Position numbers and translations under genes: made by a program
Notes under the pieces: model-generated
What the model was told of the DNA's origin: nothing
The model's database searches: none
What the model saw: the letters and a program-made list of their open reading frames with translations, nothing else
Shown here: one piece after another, positions 47,590 through 57,973 of the stretch
How the letters are laid out: every line of letters starts with the position of its first letter
Numbering within the stretch: position 1 is the first letter of the stretch
Origin: Gnetum montanum
Taxonomy: Eukaryota > Streptophyta > Gnetopsida > Gnetales > Gnetaceae
Reading direction: 5' to 3'
Assembly: GCA_015680685.1 (NCBI GenBank)
Contig: MNCI01004661.1
Span: forward strand, 1,106,417 to 1,170,416
Length of the DNA: 64,000 nucleotides

Positions 47590-48790
47590 AAAATAGCCAT
47601 GGACTGCAGACTACATGACATATCTCATCACACAAGAGCTTTCTATTGAATGGAACAAAAAACAACATAAAAAATTCCTTCACAAATCTAAACAATACTT
47701 GGAAATAAATAACAACTTGTATAAAATTTGTGCAAATGGGCTTATTAGATGGTATGTACCTAATCATGACCAACAAAGATTTTTACAAGATGCCCATGAA
47801 GGTCCATGTGGTGGCCACTATGCAAGGTGTAGAATAGCACTTAAACTATTGATGGTAGGCTACTTCTAGCCTACTATATGTAGAGACATGCATACTTTTT
47901 CCTAATCATGTGAATGTTGCCATAGAGATGGAGGAATTATGGCTAAACCTAAAGGGCCACAACACTAAATATAGCCTCTGGAACCTTTTGATATATGGGA
48001 AATTAATTTTATGAGGCCTATTCAACCGATGTCCAATGGAAAAGCATACATTATTATGACTATGAAAAAACTGCTAAGTTTTTCAACAACATGTGGTGAA
48101 TTGATTTGGAGTACCTAGAATGCTAATATTAGCTAATATGATCCACTTCACTAGTGCTACCTTTAAGAAACTCATGCAACAACTTGGGTTCAACCATAAA
48201 CTAATAACACCGTATCATCCCCAAGTAAATGATCAAGTTGAAGTCACTAACCATGAATTTACTAGAATACTTACTAGGACAGTTAGTAGGTTTAGACATG
48301 ATTGGAGTATGAAATTAAACAATGTTGTATGGATCTATAGAAAATCTTGGAAACCTATAGGGTAAACCCCATATGAGTTAGTCTATGAAAAGTTACCAAC
48401 GCTTCTAATCTAGGCAGAGCTTCACACTTTAGCTACTACTAGTGAACTTCACCTTGATTTGAGTTTAGCACAAAAGGAACATCTAATGAATCTAAATCTT
48501 TTAGATGAAAATAGACAAGTAGCCCTTATGGTTAGTGAAGTCCACAAGCACCATTCCAAACTTAGACATAATTAGCAAATAAGAAATGTAACCATACAAC
48601 TAGGCAACAAGGTCCTCTATTAGAATCCTAGTCATTTACCCCAAAATGCTAAATTTCAGACACTTTGGAAGGGACCTTACATAGTATACACCACTTATCC
48701 ATCTAGTTTCTTACATATTCATCACCCATATAGCCCACATAAGCTTATTGTTGTTAATATCCAACAAGTCAAACCATACTATGAGTACTA
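47590..48790 (+). pseudogene. Element D integrase, deleted and broken
   Basis: The zinc region is visible (DAHEGPCGGHYARC, CECCHRDGG). First catalytic site: INFMRPIQ, with Asp replaced by Asn. About 30 codons after NGKAYII are missing. The second site reads LANMIHF where ISDNGTHF is expected, so the Asp is lost. QVEVTNHEF keeps the Glu, and the C-terminal segments LWKGPYIVYTTYPSS and KLIVVNIQQVKPYYEY are clear. At least two of three catalytic residues are lost. Confidence 0.75.
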
Positions 48791-50932
48791 AAACGAATCT
48801 ACCCAGCATACTCATCAGTCTTCCACTTGTTCCATCTTCCATTTTCCTAATCTTCATAATAGTCATGGGGGTGTCCATTTAAACCCATAGGTATCTTACT
48901 AATTTTTCTAATTTTTTGTTTTACAATTCTTTTCATTTGTCTTATTCTTTTACATTTTTCTCATTCTTTTATACTTTCTCATTTCTTCGTTCTTTCACAT
49001 TTTTAAATATTTTTCAATTCTTTTACATTTTTCATTCTTTATACTTCTTCATAATTTTTACCATTTTTCCCATTTCTTTTATATTTTGTTTCAAACCCTT
49101 TGTAAATAATCTTTTTGATCATTAATAAAACACATTTAAATAAAGGAAAGATGCTGCTATGATATCAAGTCATAAGAGACTAATTATTCGCACAGTGAGC
49201 CCACACCATCCATCCATTCATTCCATTAATAAGAGGTTCTTACCATGGCCATAATGATACTCTTTCCATCATCAAACTAAGAATAAACTTGTGATCATTA
49301 CGCCTAGACAAAAAAGTGAAGAACCAAGTGGAATGAAAAATGTATGACATCAAAGGGACTTGTGGATTATTTTTGAACTATTATTGTAAGTTCTATCATG
49401 TTACTAAGGTTTTATTATATCCTTGTAAATCTAACAAAGAATGGGAGTAAGAGTAAAATAAGTGCTACCTTAAAAAGGATTGACACAAATAACAAGTAAA
49501 AAGCACAGAATAAGTTTCTGGGGGTCCCACTAGAAATTCATGTTACCCATGACTAAAGGTAGGTGGCTTCTTAAAAATTTCAAAATAAAATAAAGTGTTG
49601 TGAATAAAACTCCTCCCTTGGATAATACACTAGGTAACAATACCCCTTATAACGTTGATAGTCTTACAATTGTAACTCCAAGAGATGAAACAATGCAATG
49701 CCACTAAAATGTGGTAAGGACTTGATTTGAATCTTGGACACAAAAGCTAGTGATTACTTTAACCATCAATAAACATAAGAATTCATTATTCCTATGGTAA
49801 GAAACCTCATGTCCTAATTTCTACAATCCCTTTTAAACCCATTTCATCTCATTGTTTGAATAATCATAACTTATGATTTTTTGTAACATAGAGTTATTTT
49901 TTTTATTTGGTAATACTATCATGTGTGTTTTAATAAATAGGTTTGCATTACATTCAACACCTTAAGTTCCTAAGGACACTTTTAGGCATGGTTATACAAG
50001 GGCATTAAGGGCTCGAGCCTACTTTGGGGAGGACCCACTTGTATAACTGTTGTATCTTATACCTTCCAAGAGATTCCACATCATCTTGAGCCTTCCAATT
50101 CCAATAAATAACAATAAAATACTTCTCATATCATTCACACTATATGCTCTAATAACACAATAATTTTGTCTTTCTCATCCATTCCATCAATACCTCATAT
50201 ACTTTCATAGCCCAAGATTCCTTAATCATAGACTTTCAATGCTTATTTTTCATAACTAAAGTATCATCTCCATATCAAGACCCTTTCAACATGATGCATA
50301 TCTTCCAACTATCCTATGGGACTTACTTTTTTCTTCTAAGAAAAATATTTAGAAATTTTGATTTTTCTATGGTGACATCGTATCTATGATGTCATATTTA
50401 CGATATCACACACATAAAACCTATATATACCATGGGAAAGATAGAAAAATTTTTCATTTCTAAATTTCATAAGAAAGGAGTTGTTGCCAATCTTTCTTTG
50501 TAGTTAAAAGCTCTAACACTCCAACTTCTAATGGCCATAACTTGCTCATTATTACCCCAATTTGTGTGATTTTTGAATCTATGTGATCTCAGAGTGATCA
50601 CCTTAGTTGTGAGGGATGCTATTAAGGGAAATTTGAATTGACTTTTGCAAAATTGCTAACAACCAAAATGTATTATAGGGGTAAGTCTAAGGAAACATAT
50701 TAAGAATTTTTAAGATAAATCACTCATGTTAAGGCCAAAATAACTTTAAGAAGACTTCTAATTGATCATACCACTCATTTAAAGTACTAATGGGGTTGTT
50801 ATTAAAAAATCTTCTAACTCTACAATCATAATAAACTAAGAACTTGATATAACTAAGGGTATGAGTAAGGTATCAAATTATTTCTCATTTATGAGAATAT
50901 TCTAGTAATTCCAAATCCTTGATTGATTGTAG
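48791..50932 (+). other. Element D 3' non-coding region
   Basis: It starts with a PPT-like motif AGTCATGGGGG at 48861-48871, then T-rich sequence like B and C, and carries the conserved block at 50000-50039. A palindrome plus TATA-like cluster is at 50374-50440. It ends in a splice-acceptor-like TTGATTGTAG directly before the extra-ORF ATG. Confidence 0.65.
50374..50440 (+). promoter_or_regulatory. Possible internal promoter upstream of the extra ORF
   Basis: Inverted repeat GACATC...GATGTC (50374-50393) and GATATC (near 50405) are followed by CCTATATATACC about 25 bases later. The arrangement resembles the U3 of the LTRs of this group. It lies about 500 bases before the extra ORF. It could also be a fragment of another LTR. 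Confidence 0.3.
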
Positions 50933-52803
50933 ATGATCCCTAAAATAGAAGCACAAGGAGAACTCCCATGACCGGTAACCAAAAGACCACTAGGTCATGG
51001 AAGAAGACAAGTGAGTGAGCAAAATTCACAAGCAGAACAAGGAGAGAAGGAAGCACAATTATTCAAAATTCATCAACAAACTCCTGCCATATAGCAATAT
51101 ACTCAAGTATAAGTGGATGTTCCACTAGTGCCCTTCCAAGGACAACAACTTACACTATCACTTGAATGACTTCCAGCTATTCAAGAAAAATCCATTATGT
51201 CAACAATCATTGTGGAACTCAACTTTGGTTCATTCTTGGAATTTTCTCTAGAAGTTGTTAAGGCCCAACTTCAATCATCTTCTTTGTGGCCTACTTTAAC
51301 AAACAATGGAGAATGATATCCAGGAGAACTACTCCATTTTTGGCAAAATTGAAAAGTTGATGAAAAAATTAAAATTAAAAGAATCTTGGTATCTTACTCA
51401 GTTAAGGTAGTTGAAGAGGTATTGAATGTGCCTATTCAAGGAGAAAAGGTGGTAGAGATATCAATCAAATCTGACACAAATTCCAGGAAGCTATAGTTGT
51501 AGTAGGCATATGGCAAGGAAGATAAAGAATAGAGAGAATTGACTACAGAAGAAAAGATCTCTTATTTTCTACCAAAAGATTAAATCAAACCTCCACATAT
51601 GCAACTAGAGGGACTACAATATTAATGAAAAATTTTAATGCAAACATTGCTCACCTCTACTTTATAGAAATTGAAAGGTGATTCAAGGAGAAGAAGGTAG
51701 GGAAGTTAACACTTTCATTTCCTTGTCTTATCGAAAAATTATGTAAACAAGCTAGAATCCTAGGGTATACAAATGATGCATTAAGGAAGGCATAGAATGC
51801 TTCCTATGTTGAAATTATTAAACTAATGCCTCCCAAAAAGGATGAATTAGAAAGACAACCAAGCACTGAGAAGACTACCCAAACCATAGGATAACAACAG
51901 CAATAACAACAAGTTCCACCATCATCACTGCAAGATTATAGACCTTTAATGAGTCATCTATAGCAAATTGCAGAAACTATCAATTGGGGAAGTAGAGAAG
52001 ATGCCAAGCTATTCAAATTTATTGATGATGTAGTTATACCAACCATTTCAACCAATCTTATTAGTGAACAAATATCATTGAGAGGCCTAATTCTCATAAT
52101 AGATTTTCAAAAATGATGCATTGTTCCAAATGGTGGTTGAATCTATAGAAGAAGCCACAATTGTGGTCATGTAGCACCATGATGCAAGGGGATCCATAGA
52201 AGTATTTACAAATCACATCAAATAATCATTTAATGTACTTTTTTTGTCACTAGATGGTATTTCTGGAGCCAAAGATGCTCAAATGCTAATTGGTACCTGT
52301 ATGACTCCTGCAGAACATGAAGATGTGTTAGATAGATTATTGTAGATAGGATAAGTTATGACAAATCTCTTTGATATTCCTAGTGATGTCACTACAACAC
52401 AGTCTAAATTAATTACCACCACAAGAAAATTAATGACAGCTAAAACCATGGCAAAGCATGTTGAGAATCATCTTCACCAATTATAGGAAGAGATTGTAGC
52501 CCTAAGAGCAGAAAAAAGAGATCTAATTGAGTTCATAGCAAAAGATCAAATAGCATAATTTAAAACTAAGTAGATCAATGTCCTCCTTAAAAATAATAAA
52601 GATATAACAAATGAGAAAGAAAAGGTAGTATGAAAAGCTTCAATAGCCAAAGCCCAATCATATGTCCATGCCAAAGCACTTGCTATCTTACAGGAAGAAA
52701 ACAAACTTGCTATAGAAAACATGAAGTTGACCATAGTAGAAAAGCAAAAAAACATTCTATAAGAAAGCATCCATCAGTTGAGAAAGTAGTTGATGATGGT
52801 CAA
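50933..52803 (+). pseudogene. Extra ORF of element D
   Basis: The ATG at 50933 follows an acceptor-like TAG. The frame is broken by numerous stops but can be followed to 52800. Recognisable parts: EKIKIKRILVSYSVKVVEEVL-like middle section, FKEKKVGKLTLSFPCLIEKL near 51680-51740, LFDIPSDVTTTQSKLITTT near 52370-52420, and a C-terminal Lys/Glu/Ala-rich helix (52440-52800) typical of a coiled coil. Element A holds a matching ORF with the same order. Not gag, pol or an obvious envelope: no signal peptide or membrane segment was seen. Role unknown. Confidence 0.65.
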
Positions 52804-53679
52804 TGATGAAGCTGTATATAGTCGATGCATCGACTAGGCTGCATATACAGGGCCCTGTATATGTGGCCACGTCGACGCGGCCCTGTCGATGCATCCCTCC
52901 ATGCGTTTATGTTGCCCCATTTACCCAGGGCCTATTTTAGCCTACAAAGAAGAAGGCCTTCTGCCTCATTTAGGTACCTTTCTAGTAGTTGTAGCAAAGC
53001 CCTTGCATTTTTTTCTATAGAAGTTAGAATATTTTCCCAGTGCATGCCCGCAATGTGATGCTTGTAATTGTACAACACCTTTATTTGAGTGTGACGTACT
53101 TGGATGCGCACATGACCAAAAATAAAGATCAAGATTACTTCATCATTACAGCATTCACTTAGATTTAATTGTTAATTGTTATTGTTATTTATTGTTTTCT
53201 AAGTTAATATTTCTTTATCATCATTTACTATTCCTGTTGTTAAATGCGGAATGAGTACGACTTAATCACGAGCATTTAAGTGTGACTACTTGGTAACCCA
53301 ACAGCGTACCTAGGATCTACACTTGGTAACCCCAATAGTAGTTGTGCACGAGGTCCAAGATGTGTATGGATGATTAAGGAACGAATGCTCATCACACCTC
53401 AGTTAGCTTAGACTTCATTTCCTATTACTCATTAGTTTAATCAAGATTATTCTCCATTGTCTCTAGGAGTAGCACTAATTTAGGATCACATCATACGCCT
53501 CACTCTGGACTAAACCATACGTGACAAAGCAAATACTAGTCCAAGTGGGAAGATAGCAAACTGTAATCAATGTGTAACTATCTAGATACCACAACTAGCC
53601 TATCCACAGAGTTCGACCAGATCGTGCATGAATGCTCGTATTCGTATGGTTGAGTGTAGGGGTACCTCGCCGCTCATCA
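52804..53679 (+). repeat. Element E 5' LTR
   Basis: TGATGAAGC...CGCTCATCA, 876 bases. The U3 carries a 14-bp perfect palindrome GTCGATGCATCGAC (52821-52834), a 22-bp perfect palindrome centred on GGGCCC (52842-52863) and CGTCGACG just after. The AATAAAGATCAAG region (about 53120) aligns with D. Confidence 0.88.
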
Positions 53680-53680
53680 T

Positions 53681-53698
53681 TGGTGCCATTGCCAGGGA
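53681..53698 (+). other. Element E primer-binding site
   Basis: TGGTGCCATTGCCAGGGA, tRNA-Asp-like, one base after the LTR. Confidence 0.8.
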
Positions 53699-53817
53699 TG
53701 GTGCTAGTTATCTAGATTAGTTATATCATACAACATCGCTATAACAAGTATTAGTGATATATCCTTTAGAAAATAAATTAAATTAAAATTCAATTAATTC
53801 ACACATGGTTCACAACC

Positions 53818-55752
53818 ATGTCTCTCTCACAAGACTATAATAATGCCACATCTAGTGAGGCAATTCATTGGAGAACCAATGAATATTATGACAATGAAGA
53901 TTGGAGTACGCAACCCGAGGTGGGGATTTCTTATAAACATAAACAAATACAACATCATTCCAACGCATGAAAACATAACATACGTAGTGATGATGAACCC
54001 CTACTAGCCACTACAAGCTTAACAGAAATACAAGAGGTTGTTCGAATAGCCCACAGGCATCGTAAGGAAAGTTGTCTACCTATGCTTAATTTAAATAACT
54101 TTCCCAAGTTTTCAGGAGGCTATGATTCAGATCCGCAACAACATTTACAAGCCTTCTACGATGCCTATACATGGAACAACATTGATAATGGATGGCAATA
54201 ACTTAAGCTCTTTCCTCTGACACTTATTGGCCAAGCAAAGGTATGGTATAGGTCGTTAAAACCAAAATCAATTCGACGTTGGTCGACAATGGTAGAACTT
54301 TTCAACGAAAGATATCAAACCTATGAGAGAGTGTCATCCTTAAGGAGAAAAATCCAAGAATGGAAACAAGTGTAACATGAACCCTTGGACATGGCCTTAG
54401 AAAGATATTATGCATTGTTAAACAACTGCCCAGGCCATAGGTTCTCCGAGGAAAGGCTAATGTACCATATCATAGATGGGCTCTGTAATGAAACAAGGGA
54501 GACCCTAGGGATGTACACCCAAGGTCAACTATATGAGCTACAAACCAATCAATTCCAAGAGCTTATCAAGAAGATAGCAAAAGAAGAAGGAGAAATAGCC
54601 AAATGGGAGAATGTTGAAAGTTCTCAATAGGACCAAAATCTTAACTTAACAAGGGTCCATGATCATGAAGAGGAGAAATAAACTCACTTCAAGGAGGTGG
54701 AATCATCTTTGCCAATCCTGTAATCACTAGATGAAATTGAGGCAAAGATTAATAAGATGACAGACTGGGTACATGAAAGATGTAGAAAATATGCCAACAT
54801 TATTAGAGGAAAAACTATGCCAAATCGAGAAACAGGATAGGAAATCACATGACAATCGAAACAAAGGGTAGAAGAGAATAAGGATAAGGACTCAACTACC
54901 AATCATATGTATCAATGTAACGTCTATCTGTACGATCACCCCAAAGACCAATGTCCAATTTTGTCACATTTACATGAGCATTGGGAAGGAATGTTACATC
55001 CAAATTTCATACAGAAATATCAAGTTCAACCACAATGGTAAAAACCTTAGTCGTGGGGGAGGCCACCGCCAAATAGACCATACCCTTCGTATGTCCCAAT
55101 ACCAAATGCTTATTCTGTGGAACACCCTATTTCTCCAATAAGATCAGCATCCTCTACCTCACCTCATCATTATCATTCTCCTGAGTACTATTCACCCATA
55201 TCCTCTCTTACAAGATCACCATCTCATGTGCCTTACACTTCTCCTCAACCTCAATATTCTCATACTTCACCCCCTTTTACATCACCGCCAGCTATGCTAG
55301 AAGATTTTGCACCACAGCACCAACCCACAAACGTTACTTGTGCTACTACTATCAACAATAGTGGAGGTCCTTCACAACATTAAAGGCATCCCTTCTTTAG
55401 ACATGACCGTCGAAAGGAACACCATAGTTCAGAAACCACTGCATCCACCAACTCAACACAAATCCAACACTATGTGGAAACCATGGGGCCTAATGAATAT
55501 TTCCACATAGGAAGACATGTTGATCCTTCCATACCATCTTACGATCACAAGTACCATAGTGGGTCAACTCCTTATAAATTAACCACATCTTATAACTTGC
55601 CCCACTATGTTAACTCAAATCAAGTGTGTGAACCCCAATGGGGTAAGTATGACCGGGTCCCAATATTTCCAACATGCAAGAATCCCAGCCTTCCATTTAT
55701 TAATTCTAGCCATGTTCAACTGTTCAGCTATGGGGGATATCCTCCATTCTAA
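53818..55752 (+). pseudogene. Element E gag
   Basis: ATG at 53818 (MSLSQDYNNATSSEAIHW). The core is well kept: LNNFPKFSGGYDSDPQQHLQ, FPLTLIGQAKVWYRSL, RRWSTMVELFNERYQTYERV, then MYHIIDGLCNETRETLGMYT. The N-terminal LHQDEQ block of B and C is missing and the protein is shorter there. The zinc motif near 54915-54975 reads C-N-V-Y-L-YDHPKDQCPILSHL. A Ser/Pro/Tyr-rich tail (55080-55380) ends in YGGYPPF and TAA at 55750. At least ten in-frame stops, most within the 3' half of the core and the zinc region. Confidence 0.8.
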
Positions 55753-56100
55753 CATCACAGAATTAATAAATATTTTTTTGTTTCTTTAATTTTTTAACTT
55801 TTTGTTTTCCAGTTTTTCACATTTTAATTTATTGTTTTATCTTTTTGTCTTTTTATCTTTTTATGAGTAATCTCATCCATGAATAAAACACTCATGTGGC
55901 TTGTTGGTTGAGGTGTCGTTTTATGCTATCAAGTCTCAGCTGACTAATTATTTGAACAAGGAGCCCATCACATCCACCCAACCATTCTATTAATAAGATA
56001 TTTTACTCTAGGAATGATGATATTCTTGACATTATTGAAACACCACAAAATTTCGAGCTTAGTACTTCTCCAACAAGAAACAGGTCCCTAGGACCCACAA
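55753..56100 (+). other. Element E tail and junction with F
   Basis: T-rich stretch, then sequence similar to the D tail to about 56020. The exact junction with the F LTR was not found. No gene. Confidence 0.5.
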
Positions 56101-56184
56101 ACGACCACAGCTACTTCGGATACTAAACATGGCAACTTCGGAGATCAGATGCTTAATTTTCACTAAGTATGCAGTCTCAGCGTA

Positions 56185-56520
56185 TACACCTGACTTATAC
56201 GCCCAAGTCGACACTCTCAGTGTATACGCCCAGTGTATACGCCCAACATCAGTGTATACACCCAGCGTAGACATCAAGCGTACACGCCCAGCGTATGCGC
56301 CTCACATGTACGCTTAGCAGGTACAACAGATGCATACGCCCGGCATGAAATCTCCAAAGACGACATGAAAACAGCACTACAGAGCAAGATTTGGCACAAG
56401 GCAGCAACCATCAGCGTATACGCCCTAGCGTATACGCCCAGCACATCGGCGTATACGCCCGCTTCATGCAGCGTATACGCCCAGCATCCACTAGCGTATA
56501 CGCCCAGCGTATATGCCCAC
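56185..56520 (+). repeat. GCGTATACGC palindrome array in the F LTR
   Basis: Five perfect GCGTATACGC palindromes lie between 56410 and 56510, with many near matches (TGTATACGCCCAG, GCGTACACGC) from 56185. Spacers are irregular (15 to 25 bases), usually followed by CCAGC. Confidence 0.9.
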
Positions 56521-56612
56521 CAAATGTAACATATTGTACACTTGTATTTTACACTTTTGCACCCGGTCAATGCGCCACGTGTCGCCCAACCCGAGTCTAC
56601 CGTCAAAACCTG

Positions 56613-56620
56613 TATAAAAA
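56613..56620 (+). promoter_or_regulatory. TATA box of the F LTR
   Basis: TATAAAAA about 100 bases after the last palindrome; a typical LTR promoter position. Confidence 0.6.
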
Positions 56621-57035
56621 TCCCAATTTTTCACGAGATCTAGGTCGGTTGGCAAAACTTCTAGAGCATACCAGAGAGCAGAGACGCTGCGAACCAGAGC
56701 ACAGAACCTTTTACGCTGGACAACCCTGTACGCTGAGCATATAGCCTCTACGCTGTGCCTACAGTGTAAACTAGCCACAATCATCCTTGCATCCACCGGG
56801 GCTTTTCGTCCGCCTTGTGTTCCAGTCACAACTATGTTAGACCGGTGCATTGTACTTTCATTCTGTAATGCCATTGTTACATTTTCTTCCCAAAATCGTT
56901 TACATTTTTCATTAATTGTTGCATGTATTCTGTTTTCGCTCGTTTACGTTTACGCCCTACTCACATCAGTTACATTATTTACGCTCTGATTTACGCCCGT
57001 CACATTGTTTACGTATAACCTAGCATACAACACTT

Positions 57036-57052
57036 TGGTGTACGTTCGGGGA
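57036..57052 (+). other. Candidate primer-binding site of F
   Basis: TGGTGTACGTTCGGGGA, four bases from the LTR end; a poor match to the tRNA-Asp type site. Confidence 0.4.
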
Positions 57053-57249
57053 AATCCTTGTCTGATCCGTGTACAGACCACCCAAGGTACTCTACCTTCG
57101 TTCATTCCAGCTCGCCCTCAAGCGAAGGTAGGGTCTTCTATGTGCATCCTGTGATCCCACGGTCTCTATTTCCTTCCAGCCGGAGAGCGACAATTTCGGG
57201 CGATACAAAAATTAGCGCTAGAAGAAGGGCCTTTGCCTAAAACCTTACC

Positions 57250-57920
57250 TGCAAGCTTCCCAGCGTTTATGTTGCTAAGCGTTTACTTCACCGATCGTAC
57301 GCCAATTCCTTCTAAAATCCTCCCAGCGTTTACGCTGCTCAGATTAAAACCTAGTCTGTAAACTATCCAGCGTTTACGCTGCTGAGCGTCTACACTGTTC
57401 AGTTCAAACCCTTCTATCCATAAGTCTCCCAGCATCTACGCTATTTGCTGCACGAGGGCTCTGTAAGACTCCCAGTGTCTATGCTGCTGAGTATACGCTA
57501 CATGCTTCACACTGCACATTTTTCTTATGCCATATACAAGACTGCTAAAGTTTACGCTGGACATTTTTACGCCGTAGACTTGTCTATGCTGCCATCCATT
57601 TACGCTACGCTTTTTACGCCATAGATTTTTTCTATGCTACATATTGACTTTCTCTGAGATTCTGTTTATGCTACTCTCTTTACGCTGCAAACTCATTTAC
57701 GCTACTGTTCATATATACCACACTCTGTATGCTATAAAACCTGTTTATGCTGCACATTGACACTGTATACACTACTCAGCATATACGCTGCACTCCTTAC
57801 GCTGTAGACTTGTCTACGCTGACCCTATACGCTCCATTCCTATACGTTGTCTACGCTGTCGTTATACGCTAGACATTGAAGCATATACACTGCACGTTAC
57901 CACGTAGGTTTACGCTGTAC
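57250..57920 (+). repeat. TTTACGCTG-rich leader of F
   Basis: Several dozen copies of ACGCTG or its variants (TTTACGCTGC, CTACGCTG), some forming CAGCGT-TT-ACGCTG inverted repeats (for example near 57370). The region lies between primer site and gag, outside the LTR, yet uses the same core as the LTR palindromes. Confidence 0.85.
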
Positions 57921-57973
57921 TAAGTACACCAATTTCACATCCCTATACCGTGTCATACCCTTAGCAAGTCATC

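Larger units (their letters stand above)
42186..52803 (+). mobile_element. Element D: decayed gypsy element with gag-pro-pol and extra ORF
   Basis: The 5' LTR ends ACTCATCA at 43034, followed by a primer site, gag, protease, a deleted RT, RNase H, a deleted integrase, about 2 kb of 3' non-coding sequence and the extra ORF (50933 onward). No 3' LTR is seen: element E begins inside or at the end of the extra ORF. Domains match B but with far more stops, so D looks older. The left boundary is approximate. Confidence 0.78.
52804..56040 (+). mobile_element. Element E: gag-only gypsy element, 3' LTR not seen
   Basis: LTR 52804-53679, primer site 53681-53698, gag 53818-55752, then a short T-rich tail and a sequence like 49140-49260 of D (TGATATCAAGTC-type and CCCATCACATCC blocks). 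Protease, RT and integrase are absent. It begins in the extra ORF of D, so it probably inserted there; bases before it are GTCAA, but the other copy is not found because the right end is replaced by element F. Confidence 0.75.
56100..57032 (+). repeat. Element F 5' LTR, start approximate
   Basis: The end is CATACAACA at 57032. TATA box TGTATAAAAATCC at 56611-56623. The upstream half is dominated by GTATACGCCCAG-type repeats. No second LTR is available to confirm the start. Confidence 0.6.

Noticed and set aside
50933-52803. Envelope protein in D
   Set aside because: No signal peptide, membrane segment or fusion-type region; the C-terminus is a soluble coiled coil.
53080-53130. tRNA-like or small RNA gene near the AATAAAGATC region
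   Set aside because: Similarity is to the LTR R regions of the other elements; no cloverleaf or A/B box seen.
56233-56874. Several overlapping frames of 60 to 127 codons in the F LTR
   Set aside because: They arise from repeats of GTATACGCC, which are open in several frames; low-complexity peptides rich in YTPS.
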